DNA of 64,000 nucleotides from Cupriavidus sp. D39 (GTDB lineage: Bacteria; Pseudomonadota; Gammaproteobacteria; Burkholderiales; Burkholderiaceae), in contig NZ_JAPNLE010000006.1 of NCBI RefSeq assembly GCF_026627925.1, positions 186,001 to 250,000 on the forward strand. The letters run 5' to 3'. The notes under the pieces were generated by a model. That model made no database searches and had not been told where the DNA came from. It worked only from the letters and a program-made list of their open reading frames with translations. Position 1 is the first letter of the stretch. Each line of letters begins with the position of its first letter. The translations under genes were made by a program, and so were the position numbers. Below are positions 9,037 through 17,997 of the stretch, piece after piece.

Positions 9037-9530
9037 TCACCTCACTATAGGGCGGGCGATGGTTAGTGTGTCCTGCTGAGGAGCAGGAACACTGATATGC
9101 AGTTCCACCACGTCTACATCGGCCACCGGATGATCATCGCCCACCTGCTGGCCCCCCAAATGCGGGCGAATTTGAACGAGCGTGCGAGATCCGGATGCAC
9201 CCGAAGCGCGACATCCAGCACAGTGTTGGCGCTTTGGTGTAGACGCGCACGATGCCCAGGGCACTGAAGAGGAACGTGCCAATCTCGGCCAGTCCATGCC
9301 CGCTGGTGGTGGAGGTTGCGAGTGCCGGAAAGCGTACCCCGAGCAGGTCTTCGAGCACGGCCGCGTCGTCCGGGTCGGCGAGATCGGTCTTGTTCGCCAG
9401 CAGCAGCATGGAGAGGTGAATGCCGAAAGGGTCGGCTGGCTCCATGTCTGCCCTCGCCGCAACCCTATTTGCCTTCTGCCCTGTATCGGCCGCCAGCGCC
9501 GGGCCGCCGCGCCCGGATTGGATCGGGTCC
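9037..9530 (-). pseudogene. TGS-domain GTPase (OBG/DRG-like) C-terminal fragment
   Basis: The minus strand shows LSMLLLANKTDLADPDD (the NKxD G4 motif), SGHGLAEIGTFLFSALGIVR and VYTKAP, then in a second frame VLDVALRVHPDLARSFKFAR, and in a third GGQQVGDDHPVADVDVVELH, which is the TGS domain ending. The P-loop half is missing. At least two frameshifts occur, one in the C6 run 9152-9157 where a seventh base would restore the frame. Confidence 0.65.
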
Positions 9531-9629
9531 ATGCCAGGCGGCAATGGCGGTGTCGCTGTGCTAACCTCAACGGGGGGCTGACGCAGGGCGCCCGACCCGG
9601 CGCACCTCCATCGACTGCGAGAAGCGATC

Positions 9630-9883
9630 ATGAGTCGTTTGCTGCTAAGCAATATCGAACCCGGCACCTCGGACGAGGAAATCCGGGTCTTCCTGGAAAA
9701 GTACGGGTTCCCCCGTTCGACAACCTCGAACACGAGGAGGGTGATGGTTCGCAACCGGCCGTGCTGCTGACCTACGGCAACCTTGATCCCATGGTACTGA
9801 CCAAGCTGCAGGAGCGCATCCATCATATGTATTGGAAGCAGCGCGAATTGACCGCGTCGATCCTGCATGACCGCTTTGCGTGA
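9630..9883 (+). CDS. Small RRM-like RNA-binding protein, single-base frameshift
   Basis: Starts MSRLLLSNIEPGTSDEEIRV (RNP2-like LLLSNI), then FLEKYGFP, and continues one frame over as FDNLEHEEGDGSQPAVLLTY and LTKLQERIHHMYWKQRE to a TGA at 9881. Adding one C to the run 9710-9714 gives a single 84-residue protein of a type seen in Cupriavidus and relatives. An RNA chaperone-like role is inferred from the RRM-like fold pattern only. Confidence 0.6.
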
Positions 9884-10277
9884 GGGGAGGACACCCCGGG
9901 AATGGCGCACACCCGCGGCCATAATCGATGGCTGGCGCATTCTGCAGACCACTGACTGCTGAAAGCGCCCTTAGCCAGCATCGAATCCCCGGCAAACGCA
10001 GAAGCGGTGAAGCTTGATGAAATCGATCCGCAAGCCGTTTCGCTTGGATATAAGCACGACACAACGACGGTCAATAAGACCAAATTTTCCCAAGACGAGG
10101 TAAGTCAGAAGTGCAGCAACTGCCAATGTTTACAGCTATGCGTGGGGACCCTGCCCCATCTTCGGTGGTAAGCGCAGGCCGCGGCAAATGGTTGGTGCAA
10201 CTCTGATGTGAAAAGGTCTGAGAAGCCTAAGACGCGTCTCCCTTTGAGCGCGCGATCCCACATGACAGGAGACAGCA
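9884..10277. other. Intergenic, no gene recognised
   Basis: No convincing coding frame. The right end carries the ribosome binding site (AGGAGA) for the secreted small protein. Confidence 0.4.
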
Positions 10278-10559
10278 ATGAAAAAGCTAGCCTTCCTCGC
10301 CGTCCTTTCGTTAACGGCCGTTGCGGCTTGGGCCCAGGGCGGTCGATACGGTTCCCCTCCAACACCAGGGACTGACACTGGCAGGCGTGCAGAGCCGGCT
10401 GTGCAGGCCGCCAGCGGTGCTTCCGGCGAGAATGCCAAAAAGGACAAGAGCGAAGCGCACGGCAAGGTTAACCGCAGTATGGGGCATGTCGGCGGCCAAG
10501 GCGCTTCCGCCGCGGCAACGCAAAACCACCCTGCGTCGACGCCCAAGAGCCAGCCCTGA
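10278..10559 (+). CDS. Small secreted protein, function unknown
   Basis: 93 residues preceded by AGGAGA 8 bases upstream. MKKLAFLAVLSLTAVAAWAQ is a clear Sec signal peptide with AWA before Q as the cleavage site. The mature part is low-complexity, rich in Gly, Ala, Ser, Lys and Pro, with no known domain. It resembles in composition the secreted genes at 56673-57022 and 63629-63948. Confidence 0.65.
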   Translation: MKKLAFLAVLSLTAVAAWAQGGRYGSPPTPGTDTGRRAEPAVQAASGASGENAKKDKSEAHGKVNRSMGHVGGQGASAAATQNHPASTPKSQP

Positions 10560-10771
10560 GTTGGTCCTGAGCTAAGGTCGAAAGCTTACGGGGGAAATTT
10601 TACGCGTGCAGATTTAGCAAGCTGCGGCGGTTGGACCTCCTTATGCGTGGACAGCTCGCCCCCTGGTATGGCATTTGCGTCGAACTTCTTTGAGCCCGCC
10701 GGCCTCTGTCAGCGCCGCGGACATCGCATCTGCCATGCCCATGCCGGATGACTGCGGGCACCATGGCGTCT

Positions 10772-11011
10772 CCACAAGCGGGCGGGTAAGGCGCCGAGCA
10801 CCCGGGCCGCTCATTTCATTCGCGACGAGATCCGAAGTCGTGCGCCGGGGCAAGCATGGCGTGCGCTCGGCCAAGCAGGACCATAGCGATCGGCTTGTCG
10901 GAAGCGCGCCGCGCCGAGAAGGCGGTCAGCACCAAGGGTGCGGCCGGCCGGTCCGAAACGGCCCGCAATGCGGTCGGTGGCCGAGGCGATCAGCGAGGAG
11001 GCGGACGATGA
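10772..11011 (+). pseudogene. DUF6496-like small basic protein remnant
   Basis: HKRAGKAPSTRAAHFIRDEI, then EVVRRGKHGVRSAKQ, then TIAIGLSEARRAEKAVSTKG in three successive frames fit the pattern of short basic proteins with RxGKHGARSxKQAIAIGLSEAR. The two frame changes lie near 10830 and 10880, so the gene is broken. It ends with a TGA at 11009 that overlaps the next start. Confidence 0.45.
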
Positions 11012-11061
11012 ACAAGCTCCGAGCTGATCACCTGTCGAGAAGGGCATGCGTCTATATACGG
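11008..11061 (+). pseudogene. Serine recombinase N-terminal fragment
   Basis: MNKLRADHLSRRACVYIR is the usual opening of serine recombinases just before the QS/T catalytic motif. The similarity stops immediately after, so only about 18 codons remain. Downstream to 11190 a short frame (TILRAAIEARGVSLSHSGW) is unrecognised. Confidence 0.45.
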
Positions 11062-11253
11062 GCCGGCGCTGGACGACCAGATCTAGACCATCCTGCGCGC
11101 CGCCATTGAGGCGCGCGGCGTCTCGCTGTCGCACTCGGGCTGGTTGGGTGACGGACCGCGTTTTCGCGTCGAACACGCCATATCGAGGCTAGCTGGAACA
11201 CCAGCAACTTTGACCTGCATGCAGAAGTGAACTACAATTATGTAACTACAGAA

Positions 11254-11551
11254 ATGGGGGTTACAATTTTGTATTCTTGGGATCACAATAAGGCCGCGAC
11301 CAACCTGGCCAAACACGGGGTGAGCTTCGAAGTTGCGCAGCTCGTGTTCGAGGATCCCTACCATCTTAGCCATCAGGATCGGATCCAGAACGAAAGAGCG
11401 CTGGCAGACGCTCGGCATGGTCGAAGGTGTGGTGGTGCTGCTGGTGGCCCACACCTGGTCACAGGACGATAGCGGAGAGGAGCACATCCGCATCATATCG
11501 GCGCGACGCGCCACCAAGTTGGAAAGGAAAATCTATGAGCAAGGTGCCTGA
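11254..11551 (+). pseudogene. brnT: BrnT-type toxin, frameshifted
   Basis: Type II toxin, an RNase of the BrnT family. ILYSWDHNKAATNLAKHGVS followed by FEVAQLVFEDPYH is the N half, and EERWQTLGMVEGVVVLLVAH followed by IRIISARRATKLERKIYE is the C half. They are in different frames: the A3 run at 11393-11395 has one base too many, and GAA GAG instead of GAAAGAG gives the classic QNEERW. The conserved ARRAT and C-terminal E-x-x-Y are intact. The antitoxin start lies inside the toxin end (17-base overlap). As written, the toxin would be truncated after about 70 residues. Confidence 0.75.
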
Positions 11552-11804
11552 AAAAGTTCGCAAGGAGCTCGCCGCGTTGGCTGCAAAGCCCGAGGCCGAG
11601 ATCGACCTCTCCGACATGCCGGAGACGACCTCCGCGCAGTGGCTGGACGCGGAGCGGGGCAAGTTCTATCGCCCGATCAAGCAGCAGCTCACGGTTCGGC
11701 TCGACTCCGACATCCTGGCCTGGCTGAAGGGGCAGGGCGATGGCTACCAGACCCGCATGAATGCCATCCTGCGTGCTGAGATGATCAAGAGCGGCCGGCG
11801 GTGA
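11535..11804 (+). CDS. brnA: BrnA-type antitoxin
   Basis: 89 residues beginning MSKVPEKVRKELAAL, with IDLSDMPETT and the ribbon-helix-helix end FYRPIKQQLTVRLDSDILAW and YQTRMNAILRAEM. BrnA binds BrnT and represses the operon promoter. It overlaps brnT upstream, and its TGA (11802-11804) shares a base with the ATG of the following gene, so all three form one transcript. The antitoxin is intact although the toxin is frameshifted. Confidence 0.85.
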   Translation: MSKVPEKVRKELAALAAKPEAEIDLSDMPETTSAQWLDAERGKFYRPIKQQLTVRLDSDILAWLKGQGDGYQTRMNAILRAEMIKSGRR

Positions 11805-12013
11805 TGGCTCTGACGCAGGCCCAGATCGACGTCGCCGTCCGCGGCGACGCGATCCTGAAGCAGATCCAGCTGGCGCGGCCGGACGTGGACCGCGAGCTGC
11901 TCCTGATGCAGGCCCGTGTGGCCGCCGGGGTCTCCCCGACCCAGACGCTGCTCGACGTTTTGGAGGAGTACCGACAGTTGGTCATCCGAGCAGAACCGCT
12001 CCCCTGGGAGTAA
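11804..12013 (+). CDS. Small protein coupled to brnTA, function unknown
   Basis: 69 residues, start ATG overlapping the brnA stop by one base; GTG at 11801 is an alternative. The sequence is helical (LTQAQIDVAVRGDAILKQIQ, VLEEYRQLVIRAEPLPWE) with no membrane segment and no recognised domain. The tight overlap implies co-translation with the antitoxin and a possible third-component role, which is inference only. Confidence 0.6.
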   Translation: MALTQAQIDVAVRGDAILKQIQLARPDVDRELLLMQARVAAGVSPTQTLLDVLEEYRQLVIRAEPLPWE

Positions 12014-12194
12014 AACGCGAGACGTCAGAGGTGACGCCAAGCCACCAGCAAGGTACCAGCGCTCATCCAGTAGATCCATCCGAGCCGCGCGTTGGCCTTC
12101 TCAATGCCGGCCCGCAGTTGGCGGAGAGCGCACCAACGCGGGGCAGACGACCGGATCGCTGCCGAGAGGCCAATGATGCACCTACAATGCGCGC

Positions 12195-12540
12195 ATGGCT
12201 TCCAATCGTGGGCCGGCGATCTCCGTCCTTCAACTTCGAATTGCTCTGCGCGGTCTGAGCCCGCCGGTTTGGCGACGCGTCCACGTTCCCGAGCACTTGA
12301 CGCTCGGACAATTGCACAATGTCATCCAGGTAGTCATGGGCTGGGCCGACGAACATCTGCACACGTTCAGCATTCGTGGCAGGAGAGCGCGCCAAAGCGG
12401 GGGCTGTGGTCAGCCGTCTCTCAAGAGAATAATGAGCCACCTACAATGTGCTCATGTCCTTCGTCCTCAACCGGCGATCTCCGTCCTCCAGTTGCGAATT
12501 AGCCTACCGGGCTTGAGCCCACCGGTTTGGCGGCGGATCA
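12195..12540 (+). pseudogene. Two tandem pRiA4b ORF-3-like N-terminal fragments
   Basis: ISVLQLRIALRGLSPPVWRR and GQLHNVIQVVMGWADEHLH form the first fragment. From about 12435 a second copy starts again with MSHLQCAHVLRP and ISVLQLRISLPGLSPPVWRR. Both are cut off long before the C-terminal half, and the first shares about 105 nearly identical bases with 5027-5131. Confidence 0.6.
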
Positions 12541-12634
12541 AGGCTGGGACGGCCGACGCCATGCCCGACTGGCTGCAGCGGGCGATCCACGCCGGGCAGA
12601 GCGTGGAGCATTTCCGCGTCGGTCGGACCGAGTG
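12541..12634 (+). pseudogene. Short tail resembling an H-NS-type C terminus
   Basis: In frame after the truncated ORF-3 segment, AMPDWLQRAIHAGQSVEHFR resembles the C-terminal segment seen in some Burkholderiales H-NS-like proteins. Only about 28 codons, ending in a TGA at 12632. Weak assignment. Confidence 0.25.
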
Positions 12635-12778
12635 ATTGCGGATGGCTACCGCAAGCCCGTCCACGATCCGATTACTGCCATACTCGTCCAAGTGGTCAGT
12701 GCATAGCGCTGCAGATCCAGCAAGTAGTCGCCAAGGCCGAGCAGAAGACGGGACGGACGAAGTGACTATTTATGTGTT

Positions 12779-12796
12779 GCATACGGTACATTATGC
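12779..12796. promoter_or_regulatory. Candidate operator at the RES-Xre start
   Basis: GCATA (12779-12783) and TATGC (12792-12796) form an inverted repeat with an 8-base spacer that overlaps the antitoxin ATG at 12793. Xre-type antitoxins usually bind such sites. The arms are short. Confidence 0.3.
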
Positions 12797-13179
12797 GACT
12801 GGCAGCCGCCCGGGAGTGGGAACGGCCGGAGAACCTGTCTCTTAAGGACGCCGCGCTTTATGCGGGACGTTCGGACCGCGCCATCAACCAGGACCGCCAG
12901 GCGGGTCGCCTCTATGCCCTCGTGCTGCCGGGGCGCGAGCGAGGGTTTCGCTATCCGTCGTGGCAGTTCCACGTCGATTCCGAGCGGCTGGCCGCTGTGC
13001 TTGCACCATTTGTGGCTGCCGGCGCGAGCAGTTGGGTTATCCATAATTTTCTGCATCGCCCGCAAGAAGGCCTGGAGGGACGCACGCCGGCAGATTGGAT
13101 CGCCGATGCAGCGGCCCCGATAGACGCCGTTGTGCGGCTCGTCGACGCGCGGTACCGCGACGAGCAGGGCGCCGCATGA
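12793..13179 (+). CDS. Xre/MbcA/ParS-type antitoxin of a RES module
   Basis: 128 residues. A helix-turn-helix-like N terminus (LSLKDAALYAGRSDRAINQD) is followed by the DUF2384 C-terminal domain, HRPQEGLEGRTPADWI, the region that usually contacts the RES toxin active site. Its TGA overlaps the toxin ATG (ATGA, 13176-13179), so the two are translationally coupled. It probably represses its own promoter. The start could be as early as 12772. Confidence 0.75.
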   Translation: MRLAAAREWERPENLSLKDAALYAGRSDRAINQDRQAGRLYALVLPGRERGFRYPSWQFHVDSERLAAVLAPFVAAGASSWVIHNFLHRPQEGLEGRTPADWIADAAAPIDAVVRLVDARYRDEQGAA

Positions 13180-13838
13180 CCTTTAGCGCAGAAGATTTGG
13201 GGTGTCCGCTGCCGCCGGCCGACCTGGCCGACCGTCGGCTTACCACAAAGATGCTCGATCTCGAGAGGATAGCGCTCTGGCGGATCCATCGCGCGCACCT
13301 GAACCCTATTTTCTACAACCGCCGCGCGCCGGGCGTGACCCATTACCGGTTCGATGCGGCCGGCGGCGAGTTCGGCGTCCTTTATGCAGCTCCCAGCTTT
13401 TCCGCGTGTATGGCCGAAGCGGTCATTCGGGAGCGCTTCCAAGGACAGCACCTGCCGCTACTGCTCGATGCAGCATGAACTGAGCAGCCGATGCATTTGC
13501 CGGCTGGCCGTGGCCGATCGTCGACCTTTAGTGCTCGCTGAGCTTACCGGTCCGCTGACTACCCTTGGCATGGACGCTCGCGTGTTTTCGGTCACTGATT
13601 ACCTTGGCCCGAACCTGTGGAGTTCGGCGTTGCATGCGGCATTTCCCCGGATCGACGGCTTGTATTTTCAGTCCCGCCTGGCGGGGAGCCTAGCGTCGCT
13701 ATTTTCGATGACCGTGCCCAACTGGTACCAGCAGGTATGCCAACTCGGCTGTTCGACTTTCTCGGATTGGGTCCCTATCTGGCGGCCAATCAAATTGGCC
13801 TCGCGCCAACCGACGACGATTGGACATCGAACGGCTAG
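13176..13838 (+). pseudogene. RES-domain toxin, two frameshifts
   Basis: RES toxins degrade NAD+. LWRIHRAHLNPIFYNRRAPG followed by THYRF and EFGVLYAAPSFSACMAEAVI carry the conserved R-x-x-x and xFGxLYxxxxxxxxxxE pattern. After LLLDAA the frame shifts to ELSSRCICRLAVADRRPLVL and LGMDARVFSVTDYLGPNLW, then again to GEPSVAIFDDRAQLVPAG. The second break is in the G4 run 13683-13686, where one more G restores the frame. The composite has the usual length of about 220 residues. Confidence 0.7.
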
Positions 13839-14103
13839 CGCGGTCAGGCGACGGCGCGACACTGCGGCCATGCCGAGGTCTGAAATGCCCTCACGGCTTT
13901 CGGCTCCTGATTCTCCCAACCGCGGGGTTGGACACAATTGCCGGTTATATCGCACGATCTGACCGCCGTCACCGCAAACTGTCCCGGTTTCCCCGAAGTG
14001 GAACGAGGCTGAGCAGCGCGGCGCCGCAGCCGGTAGCAGCGAACGTCCCGACTCGATGGCTTGCTGCGGCTCGCGGCATCGATCAAATCCGGACGTCTAA
14101 GCG

Positions 14104-14391
14104 CTATTGTCGCGTTGGAGCTATTCGGCAGCGCGGCACACCGTGACCGGCGCGATTCGCCGGGGCACAGCCGAACAGTGCCGCCAGGTCTTCGCGCCGC
14201 CGGCGTCGGGCGAACTCCGCAAGCTGACGGCGGATATCGCCGATCACGCTGCGCGACGTGCGGCCTGATCCCAGCGCGTCGGGAAAGTACCGTTCGACCG
14301 CCTGCCGCGATGATGCACCTGCGTACCAGGCACGCAGAGCGGCCAGGGAAGTTGTGTCGGGGAAATCGGATGGGATGGAAGAGTCTGGCAT
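14104..14391 (-). pseudogene. Tyrosine-recombinase/phage-integrase N-terminal fragment
   Basis: SLAALRAWYAGASSRQAVER followed by ALGSGRTSRSVIGDIRRQLA matches the N-terminal domain of large plasmid- and phage-type integrases of Burkholderiales (LRAWYxGxxxRxAVxRYxPxxL). The catalytic R-H-R-Y domain is missing and the frame ends at 14104. The adjoining 13839-14103 and 14392-14690 hold nothing else recognisable. Confidence 0.5.
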
Positions 14392-14690
14392 CGAGCGTCG
14401 ATTGGAGCGCGATAAGTCCTATCTGACGGTGGTCAAGCGGCGTGCCGCAGTTGAGGCGCAAATCGCAAGACGGCAGTTTGCCAGAAAAATGTGCCCATAT
14501 CGCTAAGACCGGTTATCGATATAGGGCCAATGTAAACGATACGCGTTGGTGCAAACTGCTTGCCACCGCATGCATGTGGAGCATGAGCGTGCGCGGTGCG
14601 CAGACGTTTGCCGGACATGGATGCGTGCCGCGCATCCGCTAAAATACCCTCTGCCTACGTTTCCCGCCTCATTCATAGGACACGCATACC

Positions 14691-15818
14691 ATGACCAGGA
14701 CAAACCTCAAGTCCGTCAGCATTGCCCCCGGCCTCAACAGGCCGATCCTGTCGAAAGGACAGAAGGCGTTCAATGCGCTAATCAAGCAACTCGAAAAGCG
14801 ACGCGCGCGGCTGGGCGCCTGGGAAGCAGTGACCCCAGCTTTCCAGCAAAAATACAACAGCACATTGCTGCCTCTCGAACAAACCTATACGGACTTGCAA
14901 ATCAGAATGGTGCATTGTCTGGACCAGGTCCACGGCCAGAAGGGATTGACCAAGTCGGAGCGACACAAGATCGCACGCCTCATTCCCGAGTTGGCTGGTG
15001 ACCTGGTAGCCGAGCGTGACGATACAGAGTTGAAGGCGATCTACAACAGATACAGCCAGTCCGACTACGACAGCGAAGCGGCCGCCGAGCTTGAGGACAT
15101 GAAATCGGCGCTGGAAGCCATGCTCGGTGTCGAACTGGGCGACAACCTGGACATGAGCTCACCAGAAGAGGTGCTGCAGCGCGCTCACGCACAGGTACAA
15201 CAGAGGCAGGCGAAAGAAGACGCCGATCACCGGGCGCGGGAAGAACGTCGCACCGAACGGAAAAAGTCACCCAGGCAGATCGCGGCCGAAGCGCGGGCGC
15301 ACGCGGAACAAGCCCAGATCAGCCTTTCTATCCGCGAAATCTACCGCAAACTGGCCAGCGCCCTGCATCCTGATCGCGAAACCGATCCGCTGGAGCGGGA
15401 CCGGAAAACCGCGCTGATGCAGCGTGTCAATCAGGCCTACAGCAAGAACAACCTGTTGCAACTGCTAGAGCTACAACTGGAACTGGAGCACATCGACCAG
15501 AGCGCGATCAATAGCATCAGTGAAGACCGGCTCAGGCACTATAACAAGATCCTGAAGGGGCAACTGCGCGAACTGGACCACGAAATTGGACATGTCGAAA
15601 CCGGCTTCCGGCTCAGTTATGGCATTCCTCCTTTCGTTGAACTGTCGCCCAGCACAATCATGCGCAATCTTGCCAGTGAAATCGTCGGCCTCCAACAGAG
15701 CGTACGTAACCTTGAAGAAGATTTGCTCGTGTTCGACGACATCAAGAAGTTCAAGGCCTGGCTGAAGAACTTGCGGTACCGACCGCCGGTACCTGAATTC
15801 GAGGACATGCCGTTCTGA
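14691..15818 (+). CDS. J-domain-containing coiled-coil protein
   Basis: 375 residues. A charged, helix-rich N half (ALIKQLEKRRARLGAWEAV) and a KEDADHRAREERRTERKKSP linker precede a J-domain-like segment around residue 220: IREIYRKLASALHPDRETD with the HPD tripeptide that stimulates DnaK. A helical C-terminal third ends FKAWLKNLRYRPP. No Gly/Phe or zinc region, so it is a J-domain co-chaperone only in part. Monocistronic, intact; the client is unknown. Confidence 0.75.
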   Translation: MTRTNLKSVSIAPGLNRPILSKGQKAFNALIKQLEKRRARLGAWEAVTPAFQQKYNSTLLPLEQTYTDLQIRMVHCLDQVHGQKGLTKSERHKIARLIPELAGDLVAERDDTELKAIYNRYSQSDYDSEAAAELEDMKSALEAMLGVELGDNLDMSSPEEVLQRAHAQVQQRQAKEDADHRAREERRTERKKSPRQIAAEARAHAEQAQISLSIREIYRKLASALHPDRETDPLERDRKTALMQRVNQAYSKNNLLQLLELQLELEHIDQSAINSISEDRLRHYNKILKGQLRELDHEIGHVETGFRLSYGIPPFVELSPSTIMRNLASEIVGLQQSVRNLEEDLLVFDDIKKFKAWLKNLRYRPPVPEFEDMPF

Positions 15819-15951
15819 TTGCCGCCGCCGCGCTCGCTCTGACTTCACTCGCCACGAGTGCCATGAAATTAGCGCGCACGGTAGATTTTGTATTTAGATC
15901 AGCCACTTAGCGGAGATGTGGCGGATTTTTTGCGAATAGCGACCAACCCTC

Positions 15952-16250
15952 ATGCTGTATCGCTACTTCTTTTTCGGCTGGCTGTTCAGGGACGCGAGCC
16001 GGGGCGATCTGGTCGAACGGTCTGCCGCTTGGCGTTTCAACAGGCACACGCGCACTGGCTGCTGACCTATATGCGGCGCTGGTTCGGGTGCGGATTGCTC
16101 TTCTATGCCTTAGGTGGCGTGGTCGAACTGATGCTGCGCGCGCCATGCCTGTCCGCGCTCTTCTATGTGCCCAGTGTGCTCAGCGTGCCGGTCAATGTCG
16201 TCATCGGCGTGCTCTGGATCGGCCTGAAGGCACTTCGCGGGCCGTTGTGA
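15952..16250 (+). pseudogene. Small membrane protein with a one-base frameshift
   Basis: MLYRYFFFGWLFRDASRGDL continues as AAWRFN, then changes frame to QAHAHWLLTYMRRWFGCGLL and FYVPSVLSVPVNVVIGVLWI, giving two membrane helices. The region from ATG 15952 to the stop at 16248 needs one extra base near 16043 to be a single 99-residue protein. Function unknown. Confidence 0.45.
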
Positions 16251-16527
16251 GCGGTGGCTTGCCTGCGTCGGGAACAGTGCTAAGTTTTTCCGGACGAATT
16301 GGCCTGACCGCGCACCGCCGACTTCACGAGCGAACCACAGAACGCCTCGTCCCGGCCAAGCGTCGCTGCGGACATTGCGATACGTGCGCTCACTATCTCC
16401 GTCCCACTCCGACACAAATCCGGATTGCTGAACGCGGTCTCGAAATGGCGCCGAACTGCGTGCTCGAAGCGCCATTAACGCGCGGCCCAAACGTCTGTAT
16501 CCAGATCGCAATCAGGCGCCTCGCCCG

Positions 16528-16698
16528 CTATGGACATATGTAGGTGGGACCGCCAGCACAGTTTGCGCGAATCCAGTCCCAACATTGCTGAAAAGTAGCT
16601 GGGCCATAAATAGCGGGCCAGCCTGCAGTGCCGCCCTCCCCCATACGCGCAACCGCCGCATGGTTATCTTGAGGCGACTTAAAGACGTAGTAATCCAT
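16528..16698 (-). CDS. Small conserved-looking protein, 56 residues
   Basis: ATG at 16698 follows a strong AGGAGG-type site (GGAGGAAAGC). The protein reads MDYYVFKSPQDNHAAVARMG, then QQCWDWIRANCAGG, acidic and soluble with two Cys. No domain recognised. It ends directly at 16528. The complete IS30 element begins 80 bases upstream of its start. Confidence 0.6.
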   Translation of the reverse strand: MDYYVFKSPQDNHAAVARMGEGGTAGWPAIYGPATFQQCWDWIRANCAGGPTYICP

Positions 16699-16777
16699 GC
16701 TTTCCTCCTGTCCCTTCGCCGTGCCGGGCGTGCAGCTGAGCTCGGTTCCAATCGCCCAATGCGCCTGCATATAACAG

Positions 16778-17884
16778 GGCGGTTTCAAGTCCCAAGTGCA
16801 ACACCCGCGTCAGTGAATTGAAGTTGGGGGTGAGAAACTTGTTTGAGCATACGAGCGAACACCTCCAGTGGGGAGTGGAACGCGTGCGTAGCACGAGGTC
16901 GCTTGTTCAAGCTGTCGGCAATTGCGTCGAGTTCTTCTTGTGTGTGCACGGACAAGTCGGTGCCCTTGGGCAGGTACTGGCGCAGCAGCCCGTTGGTGTT
17001 CTCACAAGTGCCGCGCTGCCAGGGGCTGTGCGGATCGCAGAAGTACACCTTGACGCCAGTGTTGGCGCTGAGCTCACTGTGGCGCGTCATCTCCTTTCCC
17101 TGGTCGTACGTCAGGCTCTGGCGCAGCGGCTCAGCAATCGAATTGAGCTTGGCAGAAAAGCCGGCCAGCGCCGAGGCCGCAGTAGCGTCATCCATCTTGG
17201 CCAACAGCACCAGACGACTGCTGCGTTCGACCAGCACGCCCACCGAAGACTTGTTGCCCGCGCCCTTGATGAAGTCACCCTCCCAGTGGCCCGGCATGAC
17301 GCGGTCCTCGACCTCGGGCGGGCGCACATGGATGCTGACCATCTCAGGAATCTGCCCGCGTCGATCAACCCCGCGCTTGCGTGGCATGCGTGTGCTGCGG
17401 CCATGGCGCAGGCAGGCGATGAGCTGGCGGCGCAACTCGCCCCTGGGCTGCGCGTAAATGGCCGTGTAGATCGTCTCGTGAGATACATGCATGCTGGGGT
17501 CCTCGGGCCACACTCGCTTAAGGATACCGGCGATCTGTTGCGGCGACCACTTCCAATCCAACAAAGTCAGCACCGCGCCCCACCGAGCGTGTTGCGGATC
17601 GAGCTTCGCTACCGGGCGCGCCTGAACCCGCCGCGCCTGCCTCATGGCCTGCGCCGGCAGGCTCGCGTAGCCACGCAGCGCACAGCTGTTTCGCCTCAGT
17701 TCACGGCTGACGGTGCCCGCCGAGCGCCCGAGTGTGCGGGCCATGGCCCGCACACTCGAACCGCTCTGGCTCATGCTCGCAATCGTCATGCGCTCCTCAG
17801 GCTGAAGTTGTTGGTACGAAGTTCTGCTTTGCATCTGAGCACCTTACCCGAAGCAAGGTGTTGCACTTCAGATTTGAGGCCGCC
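16778..17884. mobile_element. Complete IS30-family insertion sequence, 1107 bp (IS1086-like)
   Basis: The left end starts GGCGGTTTCAAGTCCC and the complement of the right end GGCGGCCTCAAATCTG; both continue to AAGTGCAACACC, giving 28-bp imperfect inverted repeats. A 3-bp direct repeat CAG flanks the element (16775-16777 and 17885-17887), usual for IS30. Length and family fit IS1086, first described in Cupriavidus metallidurans; identity needs alignment. Confidence 0.85.
16785..17834 (-). CDS. IS30-family transposase, intact
   Basis: 349 residues. N-terminal HTH region LQPEERMTIASMSQSGSSVR and MARTLGRSAGTVSRELRRN (IS30 HTH), then the DDE core: MPGHWEGDFIKGAGN (first Asp), SLTYDQGKEM (second Asp), and SPWQRGTCENTNGLLRQYLP (catalytic Glu in CENTNGLLR). 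Full length, no frame damage. Its stop codon falls inside the left inverted repeat, as in compact IS30 elements. Confidence 0.95.
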   Translation of the reverse strand: MQSRTSYQQLQPEERMTIASMSQSGSSVRAMARTLGRSAGTVSRELRRNSCALRGYASLPAQAMRQARRVQARPVAKLDPQHARWGAVLTLLDWKWSPQQIAGILKRVWPEDPSMHVSHETIYTAIYAQPRGELRRQLIACLRHGRSTRMPRKRGVDRRGQIPEMVSIHVRPPEVEDRVMPGHWEGDFIKGAGNKSSVGVLVERSSRLVLLAKMDDATAASALAGFSAKLNSIAEPLRQSLTYDQGKEMTRHSELSANTGVKVYFCDPHSPWQRGTCENTNGLLRQYLPKGTDLSVHTQEELDAIADSLNKRPRATHAFHSPLEVFARMLKQVSHPQLQFTDAGVALGT

Positions 17885-17997
17885 CAGGATAAGCATTGCT
17901 TCTGGCACGCGATAGCTGCCTTTTGAGTAGGTCTCAGTGTCTTCTGGCCGCGCAGTCTGCCGCGCGGGCAGGCGGCTGGCGAGCCGCCCGCGCCTGG

